Under the pieces are notes generated by a model, which was not told the origin of the DNA, did no database searches, and worked only from the letters and a program-made list of their open reading frames with translations. Made by a program: the position numbers and the translations under genes. DNA of 64,000 bases from Profundibacterium mesophilum KAUST100406-0324. GTDB lineage: Bacteria; Pseudomonadota; Alphaproteobacteria; Rhodobacterales; Rhodobacteraceae. The number at the start of each line of letters is the position of its first letter. The stretch's first letter is position 1. Positions 28,688 through 38,081 of the stretch are shown here, piece after piece. The stretch spans positions 62,001 to 126,000 of the forward strand of contig NZ_APKE01000022.1 in assembly GCF_009835145.1 (NCBI RefSeq). The letters run 5' to 3'.

Positions 28688-29613
28688 CAGATCACCTCCG
28701 CGGCGCGCAGCGCGGCATCGCCGAGCAGGGCACCGAAATGCAGGAACAGGTAAAGCAGGGAAAACTTGAAGAACGCCTTCTCGGCGGCATAACCATCGGC
28801 CTCGGCCGCGGCTTCCTCGCGCCGCCAGATCATGTAGGCGCCGCGCAGGAACCACAGGTTCATCACCACCGCGACGCTCAGGTAAAGCGGCCCGCCGATC
28901 TGCGTCAGCCCCAGCCATATCGCGAGCGGCGCAAGAAGCACCGTGTAGGCCAGGATATGTGCGCGTGTCACGCGGCGGCCGTGGGTGACGGTCAGCATCG
29001 GCACCCCGGCATCGCGGTAGTCCGATTTCATGAAGAGCGCCAGCGCCCAGAAATGCGGCGGCGTCCAGAAGAAGATGAGCGCGAACATCAGCACCGATTC
29101 GGTGGAGATGCCGCCCGTTGCCACGGCCCAGCCGATCATCGGGGGGAAGGCGCCCGCGGCACCGCCGATGACGATGTTCTGCGGCGTCGAGCGCTTGAGC
29201 CACATCGTGTAGACCACGGCGTAGAAGAAGATGGTGAAGGCCAGAAGCGCTCCTGCCAGCATGCCGCCGGCAAGTCCCAGCATCACGACCGCAAAGCCCG
29301 ACAGCGCTAGACCGACCGCCAGCGCCTCGTCCGGGCGCACCCGGCCGGAGGGGATGGGACGGCGCGCGGTGCGCTTCATCACGGCGTCTATATCCGCGTC
29401 CCACCACATGTTGAGCGCGCCGGAGGCCCCGCCCCCCACCGCAATGAAGAGGACCGAGACGAAGGCGATGACGGGATGCACGGGCACGGGGGCGACCAGC
29501 AGGCCGACAAGGGCCGTGAACACTACCAGCGACATGACACGCGGCTTGAGCAGCGCCACGTAATCGCCGAATTCCGCTTCCGGCTCGCCCTGATACGCAC
29601 TGATGTCGGTCAT
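28687..29613 (-). CDS. ctaB: Protoheme IX farnesyltransferase (heme O synthase)
   Basis: 308 residues, polytopic UbiA-family enzyme that farnesylates heme b on the way to heme a. The motif NMWWDADIDAVMKRTARRP (NxxxDxxxD) binds the prenyl diphosphate and YRDAGVPMLTVTHG is the second conserved loop. Start at MTDISAYQGEPEAEFGDYVALLKP (29613); the frame is open upstream through the intergenic hairpins. It follows ctaC by 154 bases. Confidence 0.96.
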   Translation of the reverse strand: MTDISAYQGEPEAEFGDYVALLKPRVMSLVVFTALVGLLVAPVPVHPVIAFVSVLFIAVGGGASGALNMWWDADIDAVMKRTARRPIPSGRVRPDEALAVGLALSGFAVVMLGLAGGMLAGALLAFTIFFYAVVYTMWLKRSTPQNIVIGGAAGAFPPMIGWAVATGGISTESVLMFALIFFWTPPHFWALALFMKSDYRDAGVPMLTVTHGRRVTRAHILAYTVLLAPLAIWLGLTQIGGPLYLSVAVVMNLWFLRGAYMIWRREEAAAEADGYAAEKAFFKFSLLYLFLHFGALLGDAALRAAEVI

Positions 29614-29670
29614 GCCATCGTTCCACCGTTCCATGGGGTCCGGCATGCCGGACCGTGTCAAACTCGGGCT

Positions 29671-29722
29671 CGCCGGGCGCGTCCCGGCGAAAATGCCCGG
29701 CGCGCCGCTTGGCGCGCCCGGC
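29671..29722 (-). other. Paired hairpins between ctaC and ctaB
   Basis: Two GC-rich inverted repeats lie in the gap: 29695-29722 (12-bp arms with one mismatch, 4-base loop; TTTT follows shortly on the minus strand) and 29671-29689 (perfect 7-bp CGCCGGG / CCCGGCG). They could reduce read-through from the subunit II gene into the assembly genes. Confidence 0.55.
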
Positions 29723-29767
29723 TTGCACATTTCCGTCCGGCGCGGCCTTCGCGCCGTGCCAGTCCGA

Positions 29768-30628
29768 TCAGCGGACCGCCGCGACCGCGGTGCCCGATGC
29801 CTCGCGCGGCTTGCCGGCATAGGTCTCGATCGCACCGTCGAGCCAAGCCTCGTAGACCTCCGGGCTCACGGCCTTCACGGTGATCGGCATATAGGCATGG
29901 TCCTTGCCGCACAGCTCGGAGCACTGACCGAAATAGATGCCTTCGCGCTCGACCGTGAACCACAGCTCGGCGAGTCGGCCGGGAATGCCGTCCTGCTTCA
30001 CGCCGAAGGCCGGGATGGTCCAGGAATGGATCACGTCGGCACCGGTGACCTGCACGACCACGGTGGCGCCGACGGGCACGACCATCGCGGTGTCGGTCGC
30101 AAGGCGGTACTCGTCCTGGCTGTAGCCATTCTCCTCGAGTTCATCACGCGCGAGCATGAAGCTGTCGAAGGCGAATTCGTGGTCGGGATACTCGTAGCCC
30201 CAGTACCACTGGTAACCGGTCGCCTTGATGGTCACGTCCGCCTCGGGGATTTCCTGCTGGTTGAACAGGATCGGCAGGCTGAAGGCACCGATGAACATCA
30301 AGATCACGATCGGCACGACGGTCCAGGTGATCTCGATCGGGGTGTTATGCGTGAAGGTCTTGGGGTTCGGGTTCGAGCGGTGGTTGTAGCGCACCACGAC
30401 GATTCCCAGCAGGGCGATGACAAAGAGCGTGATGACGGTGATGATCACCAGCAGCATCCCGTCGAGCCATTGCAGATCGGCGGCGACACTGGTCACCGCG
30501 GGCTGGAAATCGATGCCGCCGGGAATCGGCTTGCCCACGATCTCGAGACCTTCGGTTGCGTCCTGCGCCGAGGCGGTGCCGGCCAGTCCGGCGAGAAGAC
30601 CCGTGGTGAATATCGTCTTGCGCATCAT
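29768..30628 (-). CDS. ctaC: Cytochrome c oxidase subunit II
   Basis: 286 residues: a signal peptide ([15 protein letters not shown]), two membrane helices, then the periplasmic cupredoxin domain with the binuclear CuA site. His201, Cys236, Glu238, Cys240, His244 and Met247 ([12 protein letters not shown]) are all present, and the aromatic [11 protein letters not shown] patch for cytochrome c electron entry is intact. First gene of the oxidase cluster, with a good promoter just upstream. A second ATG 3 bases inside is equally possible as start. Confidence 0.98.
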   Translation of the reverse strand: MMRKTIFTTGLLAGLAGTASAQDATEGLEIVGKPIPGGIDFQPAVTSVAADLQWLDGMLLVIITVITLFVIALLGIVVVRYNHRSNPNPKTFTHNTPIEITWTVVPIVILMFIGAFSLPILFNQQEIPEADVTIKATGYQWYWGYEYPDHEFAFDSFMLARDELEENGYSQDEYRLATDTAMVVPVGATVVVQVTGADVIHSWTIPAFGVKQDGIPGRLAELWFTVEREGIYFGQCSELCGKDHAYMPITVKAVSPEVYEAWLDGAIETYAGKPREASGTAVAAVR

Positions 30629-30672
30629 GCATGTCCTGTTCGGCTGCAGGCGGCATGCCGCCCTGTCGAGGC

Positions 30673-30700
30673 AGTATAGTCAGGCGGAGGCGCCTGCCAA
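30673..30700 (-). promoter_or_regulatory. Promoter of the ctaC operon
   Basis: Minus-strand TTGGCA (30700-30695) and TATACT (30678-30673), each 5 of 6 to the sigma-70 consensus, separated by 16 bases. It lies about 45 bases before the ctaC start. No other convincing promoter is seen down to the GNAT gene, so it may drive much of the run. Confidence 0.72.
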
Positions 30701-30841
30701 AGGCCCGTTGTGTCTGTGCCGTTTGAAACCATATTAGGCTGGTGGGAACAAGAAGAAGCATTGCGGCATTCGGCCGCTTGCCCCCCCGCGGCCACACATT
30801 AGCCGGCGCATCGCGCGCGCCGCGCGCAGACAGGAGCCACC

Positions 30842-32263
30842 ATGTCAGACGCCCCATTCCGCCCCTTCGAGACCGCCTTCGACAAGGAAGCGGCCCTTGC
30901 CACGTTGCGCGCGGCCACCGATGGCGCGGATGACGGGGAGCTGTTTCTCGAACGCCGCCGCTCGGAGGTGATTTCCTTCGACGACGGCCGCATCAAGACC
31001 GCCAGCTACGACGCCTCGGAGGGGTTCGGCCTGCGCGCGGTGCGCGGCGAGACCGCCGGATACGCCCATTCGACCGAATTGAGCGAGGCGGCCCTGCGCC
31101 GGGCTTCCGAGACGGTGCGCCTCGCGGTGGGCGATGGCGGCGGCACGCTCGCCCTCGCGCCGCGCCACACGAATGTGCGCCTCTACGGCGATCTCGACCC
31201 GATGGCCGATGCCGCCTTCCCGGTCAAGCTCGACACGTTGCGCGAGATCGACGCCTTCGTCCGGGCCCTCGATCCGCGCGTCGTGCAGGTGACCGCGACC
31301 CTCGCCGCCTCCATCCAGGAGATCGAGATCCTGCGCCCCGAGGGCCATGCCATGCGCGACACCCGCCCCATGACACGGCTCAATATCGGGGTGATCGTCG
31401 AGGAGAACGGACGCCGGGAAAGCGGCGGCATGGGCGGCGGCGGCCGCCACGGCCTGGCCTCCCTGATGAGCGCCGAGCACTGGCAGGCCACGGCGCGCGA
31501 GGCGCTGCGCATCGCCCTGGTCAACCTGGCCGCCGAGCCCGCGCCGGCCGGCGTGATGGATGTCGTCCTCGGCGCGGGCTGGCCGGGCATCCTGCTGCAC
31601 GAGGCGGTGGGGCACGGGCTCGAGGGCGATTTCAACCGCAAGAAGACCAGCGCCTTTGCCGGGCTGATGGGCCAGCGCATCGCCGCCCCCGGCGTCACCG
31701 TGCTCGATGACGGGACGATACCCGACCGGCGCGGCTCGATCAGCATCGACGACGAGGGCACGCCCTCCGCGCGCAACGTCCTGATCGAGGACGGTATCCT
31801 GGTGGGATACATGCAGGACCGGCAGAACGCGCGCCTGATGGGGGTCGAGCCCACGGGCAATGGGCGCCGCGAGAGCTTCGCCCATACCCCGATGCCGCGG
31901 ATGACCAACACCTACATGCTGGGGGGCGACAGCGACCCCGCCGACATCGTCGCGGGCCTCGAGGACGGGATCTACGCGGTCGGCTTCGGCGGCGGGCAGG
32001 TGGACATCACCAATGGCAAGTTCGTCTTTTCCTGCACCGAGGCCTACAGGGTGAAGGGCGGCCGCATCGGCGCCCCGGTGAAGGGCGCGACGCTGATCGG
32101 CGACGGGGCGACCGCCCTGCAGAAGATCAGGGCAATCGGCAACGACATGGCGCTTGATCCGGGTATCGGGAATTGCGGAAAGCAGGGACAATGGGTGCCG
32201 GTGGGCGTGGGGCAGCCGACCCTTCTGATCGGCGGGCTTACGGTCGGCGGCTCGGCCGCCTGA
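30842..32263 (+). CDS. tldD: Metalloprotease TldD
   Basis: 473 residues. The zinc motif HEAVGH (His253, Glu254, His258; HExxxH) is in LLHEAVGHGLEGDFNRK, and the fold-defining GGGQVDITNGKFVFS is at the C-terminal end. TldD works with TldE/PmbA as a heterodimeric peptidase that trims unfolded or modified peptides. The partner is not in this window. The ATG follows AGGAG. Confidence 0.96.
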   Translation: MSDAPFRPFETAFDKEAALATLRAATDGADDGELFLERRRSEVISFDDGRIKTASYDASEGFGLRAVRGETAGYAHSTELSEAALRRASETVRLAVGDGGGTLALAPRHTNVRLYGDLDPMADAAFPVKLDTLREIDAFVRALDPRVVQVTATLAASIQEIEILRPEGHAMRDTRPMTRLNIGVIVEENGRRESGGMGGGGRHGLASLMSAEHWQATAREALRIALVNLAAEPAPAGVMDVVLGAGWPGILLHEAVGHGLEGDFNRKKTSAFAGLMGQRIAAPGVTVLDDGTIPDRRGSISIDDEGTPSARNVLIEDGILVGYMQDRQNARLMGVEPTGNGRRESFAHTPMPRMTNTYMLGGDSDPADIVAGLEDGIYAVGFGGGQVDITNGKFVFSCTEAYRVKGGRIGAPVKGATLIGDGATALQKIRAIGNDMALDPGIGNCGKQGQWVPVGVGQPTLLIGGLTVGGSAA

Positions 32264-32593
32264 GGCACGGGGCGGCTCCGCTCCGGAGCCTTCGCGGAAG
32301 GGGCAGCGAAAACGGCCGCCCTGCAGGCACCGCGGTGACTGCCCCCCCGCGCGGGGCGAACCCGCCTCGGGTGCCGCGCCCGCGTGGCCGAGAGGCGCGC
32401 TCGCGGCCCAGGGGGCGAGCACCGCTCCCCCCGTCAAACGCCCGCGAGGCAGCCTTTCGGCTGCGGAGTATAACCGCCGATGACGCGGAATCGCCGCCAT
32501 GCGCGAAGGATGCGGTGCGGGGACCGCCGTGACCATTCACTTTTTTTTAACCGTGATCGCGCCATCTTTGAATTGCAAGACGGCGGAGGCAGG
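32264..32593 (+). other. Intergenic region between tldD and dprA
   Basis: 330 bases without a recognisable gene. The first 200 are very GC-rich with small hairpins such as GCAGCC-tttc-GGCTGC near 32450. The last 80 are AT-richer and hold a T8 tract and the CtrA-like box described separately. It is probably the dprA promoter region. Confidence 0.6.
32536..32552 (+). promoter_or_regulatory. Near-consensus CtrA box upstream of dprA
   Basis: TTCA-N7-TTAACC (32536-32539, 7 bases, 32547-32552), one mismatch from the CtrA consensus TTAA-N7-TTAA(C). It ends 41 bases before the dprA ATG. In Rhodobacter capsulatus, competence genes including dprA belong to the CtrA regulon, so the placement makes sense. 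The T8 run between the half-sites makes a chance match possible. Confidence 0.45.
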
Positions 32594-33946
32594 ATGACCG
32601 AAAGACGATCCCGTTCTCTCCCCCTCCTCACCCCACCTCTTAAAGAGGGAGATTGGCTGGACTGGCTCCGCCTCTTGCGCTCTCGCCGTGTCGGTCCCGT
32701 CACCTTCCGCCGCCTGATCGAGGCGCATGGCAGCGCTGGCGCCGCGCTCGACGCCCTGCCCGCGATCGCCGCCGAGGCCGGGGATTCCGATTACGTCCCC
32801 TGTACCCGCGCCGCGGCGCAGCGTGAGCTTGATGTCGGGCAGGCCGCCGGCGCCGTGCCGCTCGCGCTCGGCGGCGAGGATTACCCCGCCGCTCTCGAGG
32901 ATTTGAACGATCCGCCGCCTCTGCTCTGGGCCATCGGGCAGCGCGCGCTTCTGTCGCGGCCCGCCGTCGCGCTGGTTGGCGCGCGCAACGCCTCGTCCCT
33001 GGGGCTGCGGATGGCCCGCGATCTCGCACGCGATCTGAGCCGGGAGGGACAGGTCGTGGTCTCCGGTCTCGCACGCGGCGTCGATGCCGCCGCCCATCGC
33101 GAGGCCCTCGATCACGGAACGATCGCGGTGATGGGGGGCGGCGTCGACATCCCCTATCCCGCCGAAACCTCCGAGATCTTCGAGCGGATCGGCGATCTGG
33201 GATTGCGGCTTTCCGAGCAACCCATGGGCATGGTGCCGCGGGCGCGTCACTTTCCCAGGCGCAACCGCCTGATCTCGGGTCTTGCACGGGCCGTCATCGT
33301 GGTCGAGGCCGCCGCACGGTCGGGCAGCATGATCACCGCGCGCGACGCGCTGGATCAGGGGCGCGAGGTTCTCGCCGTGCCCGGCCATCCGCTCGATGCA
33401 CGCGCCGCCGGGTGCAACATCCTGATCCGGGAGGGGGCCGTCCTGCTGCGCGGGACGCGCGATCTACACGAGGCGCTGGCGCTGCCCGAGCCTGCGCCGC
33501 GGCGCAAGCGGGCCGCATCGGGGGCTTTGGCCGCGCGCGCCCGCGACGCGGCCGGCGCACCAGAGAACGGCGGGGCGGATCGGCCGGCCGCTCCCCCCAG
33601 CCCGGCTGCAAGGGCTCCTGCGAGGGCTCCGGCGAGACGGGGGCCGCTCACATCGACGCCCGCCCCCGCCCGCTCTCCCGGCCCGGGGCCTTCGGGTCAC
33701 GCCGATCCGCCCTGCGAAGGCGCGGGGGACCTGGCGGGGCCCGGCGAGCGCAGGAGCGTGCGCGGCGACACGCCCGAGATGGCGGCGCGCATCCTGTGCC
33801 ACCTCGGTCCCAGCCCGACGCAGGAGGACCAGCTGATCCGCGATCTCGGCGTCACGGCGGCGGCGCTCGCCCCCGCGATCCTCGACCTCGAGATCGCCGG
33901 CCTCGTCGAGCGGCAGCCCGGCGGGCAACTGGTGCGGCTCGAATAG
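32594..33946 (+). CDS. dprA: DNA-processing protein DprA
   Basis: 450 residues; loads RecA on incoming single-stranded DNA during transformation or gene-transfer-agent uptake. The N-terminal helical region (DWLRLLRSRRVGPVTFRRLI) is followed by the Rossmann-like core (VALVGARNASSLGLRMARDLA, VVSGLARGVDAAAHREAL, FPRRNRLISGLARAVIVVEA), then a long Pro/Ala/Arg-rich linker of about 90 residues (roughly 297-390). A winged-helix tail ends LVERQPGGQLVRLE. ATG 32594 has GGAGG 8 bases upstream. Confidence 0.95.
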   Translation: MTERRSRSLPLLTPPLKEGDWLDWLRLLRSRRVGPVTFRRLIEAHGSAGAALDALPAIAAEAGDSDYVPCTRAAAQRELDVGQAAGAVPLALGGEDYPAALEDLNDPPPLLWAIGQRALLSRPAVALVGARNASSLGLRMARDLARDLSREGQVVVSGLARGVDAAAHREALDHGTIAVMGGGVDIPYPAETSEIFERIGDLGLRLSEQPMGMVPRARHFPRRNRLISGLARAVIVVEAAARSGSMITARDALDQGREVLAVPGHPLDARAAGCNILIREGAVLLRGTRDLHEALALPEPAPRRKRAASGALAARARDAAGAPENGGADRPAAPPSPAARAPARAPARRGPLTSTPAPARSPGPGPSGHADPPCEGAGDLAGPGERRSVRGDTPEMAARILCHLGPSPTQEDQLIRDLGVTAAALAPAILDLEIAGLVERQPGGQLVRLE

Positions 33947-34201
33947 CGGCCCGTCCATCCCGGTGCATCCCACCCCGGGCCGCCCTGCCCCGAATGCGCG
34001 GGTCCGGCCGGACCCGGCCTTGCCGTCTCCGCGCCCTCGCGACCGTTGCGCATCGCCCCCTGCCGCAGGAGCCGCGAGACAGCTGGAGGCCGGCCGGAGA
34101 CCGGGCGGGGCCGGGCGGCGATCCGATCGCCTGATTGACAACCCGCGTCCGGTCACCACATCTAGCGCCGCTTGCACTCGCAATGAGTCGAAAGGAAGTT
34201 C

Positions 34202-36970
34202 ATGCCGGTCGTCGTCGTCGAATCGCCAGCCAAGGCCAAGACAATCAACAAGTATCTGGGTGACAATTACACTGTTCTGGCATCCTACGGGCATGTGCGC
34301 GATCTTCCTCCGAAGGATGGCTCGGTCGATACCGACCACGATTTCGAGATGAAATGGGAAGTCGCCGCCGACAGTCGCAAACACGTCAAGGCAATCGTCG
34401 ATGCGCTGAAAGACGACAATGCCCTGATCCTCGCCACCGACCCCGACCGCGAGGGCGAGGCGATCAGCTGGCATCTCGAGGAGACGCTGCGCGGTCGCAA
34501 GGCGATCAAGAAGGACACCCCCGTCAGCCGCGTCGTCTTCAACGCCATCACCAAGAGCGCCGTGACGGAGGCGATGAAGAACCCCCGCCAGGTGGATGCC
34601 CCGCTCGTCGAGGCCTACCTGGCGCGCCGAGCGCTCGACTACCTCGTCGGCTTCAACCTCTCGCCGGTGCTGTGGCGCAAGCTGCCGGGCGCGAAGTCGG
34701 CCGGGCGGGTGCAATCGGTCTGCCTGCGTCTCATCGTCGAGCGCGAGATGGAGATCGAGGCATTCCGTGCCCGCGAATACTGGAGCGTGAAGGCCGTCCT
34801 CGCCACGCCCCGCGGCCAGGAATACGAAGCGCGCCTGACCATGCTCGCCGGCGAGAAGCTCGACAAGTTCAGCCTCACCGACGCGACCGCCGCCGAGATG
34901 GCGGTGCAGGCGGTCGAGAGCCGCGATCTTGCGGTGGCCTCCGTCGAGGCCAAGCCCGCCAGCCGCAACCCCTCCGCGCCGTTCATGACCTCGACCCTCC
35001 AGCAGGAGGCGAGCCGCAAGTTCGGCATGGGTGCCCGCGCCACGATGAGCACCGCGCAGCGCCTCTACGAGGCGGGGCACATCACCTACATGCGGACCGA
35101 CGGGATCGACATGGCCCCCGAAGCGGTCCATGCCGCGCGCGACGCGATCAAGGACCGTTACGGCGACAAATACGTCCCCTCCAGCCCGCGGATGTACAAG
35201 AACAAGGCCAAGAACGCCCAGGAAGCGCATGAATGCATCCGCCCCACCGACATGGCGCAGGATGCCGCGAGCCTGAAGATCAGCGATGCCGATCAGCGCA
35301 AGCTCTACGACCTGATCTGGAAGCGCACCCTGGCCAGCCAGATGGAAGCCGCGCGCATGGAGCGCACGACCGTCACGCTCGCCAGCGCAGACAGGCAGGT
35401 CGAGCTGCGCGCCAGTGGGCAGGTGGTGCTCTTCGACGGCTTCCTGAAGGTCTACGAGGAAGGGCGCGACGAGCCGGCGGCCGAGGATGACGATCGCCGC
35501 CTTCCCCAGATCTCCGAGGGCGAGCCGGCAGAGAAGCGCGGCGTGACCCCCGAGCAGCATTTCACCCAGCCCCCGCCCCGCTACACCGAGGCGACGCTGG
35601 TCAAGCGGATGGAGGAGCTCGGCATCGGCCGGCCCTCGACCTATGCCAGCATCGTGACCACGATCCAGGATCGTGAATATGTCCGCAAGGACAAGGGGCG
35701 GCTGATCCCGGAGGACAAGGGACGGCTGGTGACGGCCTTCCTGTCGAATTATTTCCGGCGCTACGTGGAATACGACTTCACCGCCGATCTGGAAAACCAG
35801 CTCGATCACGTGAGCGCGGGGGAAACCGACTGGAAGGAGCTTCTCGCACGGTTCTGGCGCGATTTCTCGGCCGCGATCGCCGAAACCTCGGAATTGCGCA
35901 TCACCGAGGTGCTCGAGAAGATCAACGAGGTGCTCGAGCCGCATCTCTTCCCCCCGAAGGAGGACGGCACCGACCCCAGGCTCTGCCCCAATTGCGAGGC
36001 GGGGCGCCTGTCGATGCGGACCGCCCGCTCCGGCGGCGCCTTCATCGGCTGCTCGAACTATCCCGAATGCCGTTTCACCAGGCCCTTCGGCCCGCCCCTC
36101 GAGGGCGACGCGGCCCCCGCGATCCCGCCGGAGGGCAAGATGCTGGGCGAGGACCAGGGCGATCCGATCTGGCTGCATGACGGGCGCTTCGGCCCCTATG
36201 TGCAGCGCGGCGTTGTGACCGAAGAGGTCAAGAAGCCGCCGCGCCAGTCGGTGCCGCGCGACTGGCCGCTCGAGACGGTCGATCTGGAGAAGGCCCTGAT
36301 GCTGCTGAACCTGCCGCGCGAGGTGGGCACCCATCCCGAGGACGGCGTCAAGGTCTGGGCCACGATCGGGCGCTACGGCCCTTATCTCAAGCACAATGAC
36401 GAACCTGCGGCGCGCGGCGGATCGACGGCGCCGCTACCCGAGCTCGACGATGTGTTCACCATCGGGATGAACCGGGCGGTCGAACTGCTCGCGCAGAAGG
36501 CGTCGAGCCGTGGCGGACGCGGACAGGCCGCCAAACCGCTGCGCGAGCTTGGCGAGCACCCGGCAGAGGGGGGCGCGATCAACGTGATGGAAGGGCGCTA
36601 CGGGCCTTACGTCAAGTGGGAGAAGGTCAACGCGACCCTGCCCAAGGGCACCGAGCCCGAGGCGGTGACGATGGAGATGGCGGTCGAGCTGATTGCCGAG
36701 AAGGCCGCCAAGAAGGGCACCCGCAAGAAGGCCGCGCCAAAGAAGGCGGCAGCCAAGAAGCCGGCGGCCAAGAAACCCGCCGCGAAGAAAGCTGCGCCCA
36801 AGAAGGCGGCGGCCACGAAATCATCGGCCAAGAAGGCCGCCGGCGGGGCGGAGACATCAGAGCCGGCGGAGGGGAAGACCGCTCAGAAGAAGACTGCCGC
36901 CAGGAAGGCTCCCGCGAAAAAGACCGCGGCGAAGAAGGCGGATGGCGCCTCGGGCGATCCGCAGGACTGA
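34202..36970 (+). CDS. topA: DNA topoisomerase I
   Basis: 922 residues, type IA topoisomerase. The TOPRIM domain has [13 protein letters not shown] and [14 protein letters not shown]; the catalytic tyrosine is about residue 296 in ITYMRTDG. One zinc-finger-like [11 protein letters not shown]...CSNYPEC block follows, then three C-terminal repeats recognisable by [16 protein letters not shown] and GRYGPYVK. The last 80 residues are a Lys/Ala/Pro-rich tail (KKAAPKK and KKPAAKK repeats) like eukaryotic H1 tails, common in alphaproteobacteria and likely for DNA binding. Confidence 0.98.
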   Translation: MPVVVVESPAKAKTINKYLGDNYTVLASYGHVRDLPPKDGSVDTDHDFEMKWEVAADSRKHVKAIVDALKDDNALILATDPDREGEAISWHLEETLRGRKAIKKDTPVSRVVFNAITKSAVTEAMKNPRQVDAPLVEAYLARRALDYLVGFNLSPVLWRKLPGAKSAGRVQSVCLRLIVEREMEIEAFRAREYWSVKAVLATPRGQEYEARLTMLAGEKLDKFSLTDATAAEMAVQAVESRDLAVASVEAKPASRNPSAPFMTSTLQQEASRKFGMGARATMSTAQRLYEAGHITYMRTDGIDMAPEAVHAARDAIKDRYGDKYVPSSPRMYKNKAKNAQEAHECIRPTDMAQDAASLKISDADQRKLYDLIWKRTLASQMEAARMERTTVTLASADRQVELRASGQVVLFDGFLKVYEEGRDEPAAEDDDRRLPQISEGEPAEKRGVTPEQHFTQPPPRYTEATLVKRMEELGIGRPSTYASIVTTIQDREYVRKDKGRLIPEDKGRLVTAFLSNYFRRYVEYDFTADLENQLDHVSAGETDWKELLARFWRDFSAAIAETSELRITEVLEKINEVLEPHLFPPKEDGTDPRLCPNCEAGRLSMRTARSGGAFIGCSNYPECRFTRPFGPPLEGDAAPAIPPEGKMLGEDQGDPIWLHDGRFGPYVQRGVVTEEVKKPPRQSVPRDWPLETVDLEKALMLLNLPREVGTHPEDGVKVWATIGRYGPYLKHNDEPAARGGSTAPLPELDDVFTIGMNRAVELLAQKASSRGGRGQAAKPLRELGEHPAEGGAINVMEGRYGPYVKWEKVNATLPKGTEPEAVTMEMAVELIAEKAAKKGTRKKAAPKKAAAKKPAAKKPAAKKAAPKKAAATKSSAKKAAGGAETSEPAEGKTAQKKTAARKAPAKKTAAKKADGASGDPQD

Positions 36971-37129
36971 TCGGGGCGCCGCGCCGGAGCCCGCGCGCCG
37001 GGCATGGCGCGGTCCACGAAAGGGAGCCGTGAGACGCGGGCCGGCAAAGCGGGGGCGGGCGGAATTGACTTCGCCCGCCCCGCTCGCCACAACAAGGCGC
37101 AAGTTGTCCCTGTCGCCCGGAGAGAGTTC

Positions 37130-37825
37130 ATGAAGAAAGTGTACGCGAATGCTGGCGAAGCCCTCGAGGGGCTTCTCTTCGACGGAATGTCCATCGCGGC
37201 GGGCGGCTTCGGCCTGTGCGGCATTCCCGAGCTTCTCCTCGAGGCGATCCGGGAAGCCGGCACGAAGGACCTGACATTCGCCTCGAACAACGCGGGCGTC
37301 GACGATTTCGGCATCGGCATCCTGCTGCAGACCCGGCAGGTGAAGAAGATGATCTCCTCTTATGTCGGGGAGAATGCCGAGTTCATGCGCCAGTATCTCT
37401 CGGGCGAGCTCGAGCTCGAGTTCAACCCGCAAGGCACCCTGGCCGAGCGGATGCGCGCCGGCGGCTCCGGCATTCCCGGCTTCTATACCAAGACCGGCGT
37501 GGGCACGCAGATCGCCGAGGGCAAGGAGCACAAGGAGTTCGACGGCGAGACCTATATCCTCGAGCGCGGCATCGTGGCCGATCTGTCGATCATCAAGGCA
37601 TGGAAGGCCGATGACACCGGCAACCTGATTTTCCGCAAGACCGCGCGCAACTTCAATCCGCCCGCCGCGATGTGCGGCAAGGTCTGCGTGGCGGAGGTCG
37701 AGGAAATCGTCCCGCGCGGCAGCATCGATCCCGACCTGATCCACCTGCCCGGGATCTACGTTCACCGCCTGATCCAGGGCACACATGAGAAGCGGATCGA
37801 GAAACGCACGGTCCAGGCGGCCTGA
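37130..37825 (+). CDS. scoA: 3-oxoacid CoA-transferase subunit A
   Basis: 231 residues; with subunit B transfers CoA between succinate and acetoacetate in ketone-body/PHB use. It has the class I CoA-transferase A pattern: IAAGGFGLCGIPELL, a SNNAGVDDFGIGILL loop and GGSGIPGFYTKTGVGT. Start at MKKVYANAGEALEGLL (37130) with AGAGAG ahead. Unusually, the B subunit does not follow directly; a sensor kinase gene lies between. Confidence 0.95.
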   Translation: MKKVYANAGEALEGLLFDGMSIAAGGFGLCGIPELLLEAIREAGTKDLTFASNNAGVDDFGIGILLQTRQVKKMISSYVGENAEFMRQYLSGELELEFNPQGTLAERMRAGGSGIPGFYTKTGVGTQIAEGKEHKEFDGETYILERGIVADLSIIKAWKADDTGNLIFRKTARNFNPPAAMCGKVCVAEVEEIVPRGSIDPDLIHLPGIYVHRLIQGTHEKRIEKRTVQAA

Positions 37826-38081
37826 GATCCGCCCCGCCTGGCCGGGGTTGTTCGCGCTACGGCGTGGCCGGCTCCGGGCCTTGAAACGCGGGGCTGCCGG
37901 GCACCGGACTGCGCACGAACCGCAGATAGCGCCCGAGATACGGAGTGCGGCGAAATCGCCGTCCTCGCCGGCGTTGCTGCAACGCGCCATTGCCGACGCA
38001 CCATGTACGACCTAGATCAGACCGCATGCCGGGCGGAGGCTCCCGCCTTGGCAGTCGCACGTGACGTTTTGAGGCAAGCCC

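Noticed and set aside
33464-36394. Very long open frame on the minus strand opposite topA and dprA
   Set aside because: High-GC third-position bias keeps the antisense frame open. The translation has no recognisable domain, while topA on the plus strand is complete and canonical.
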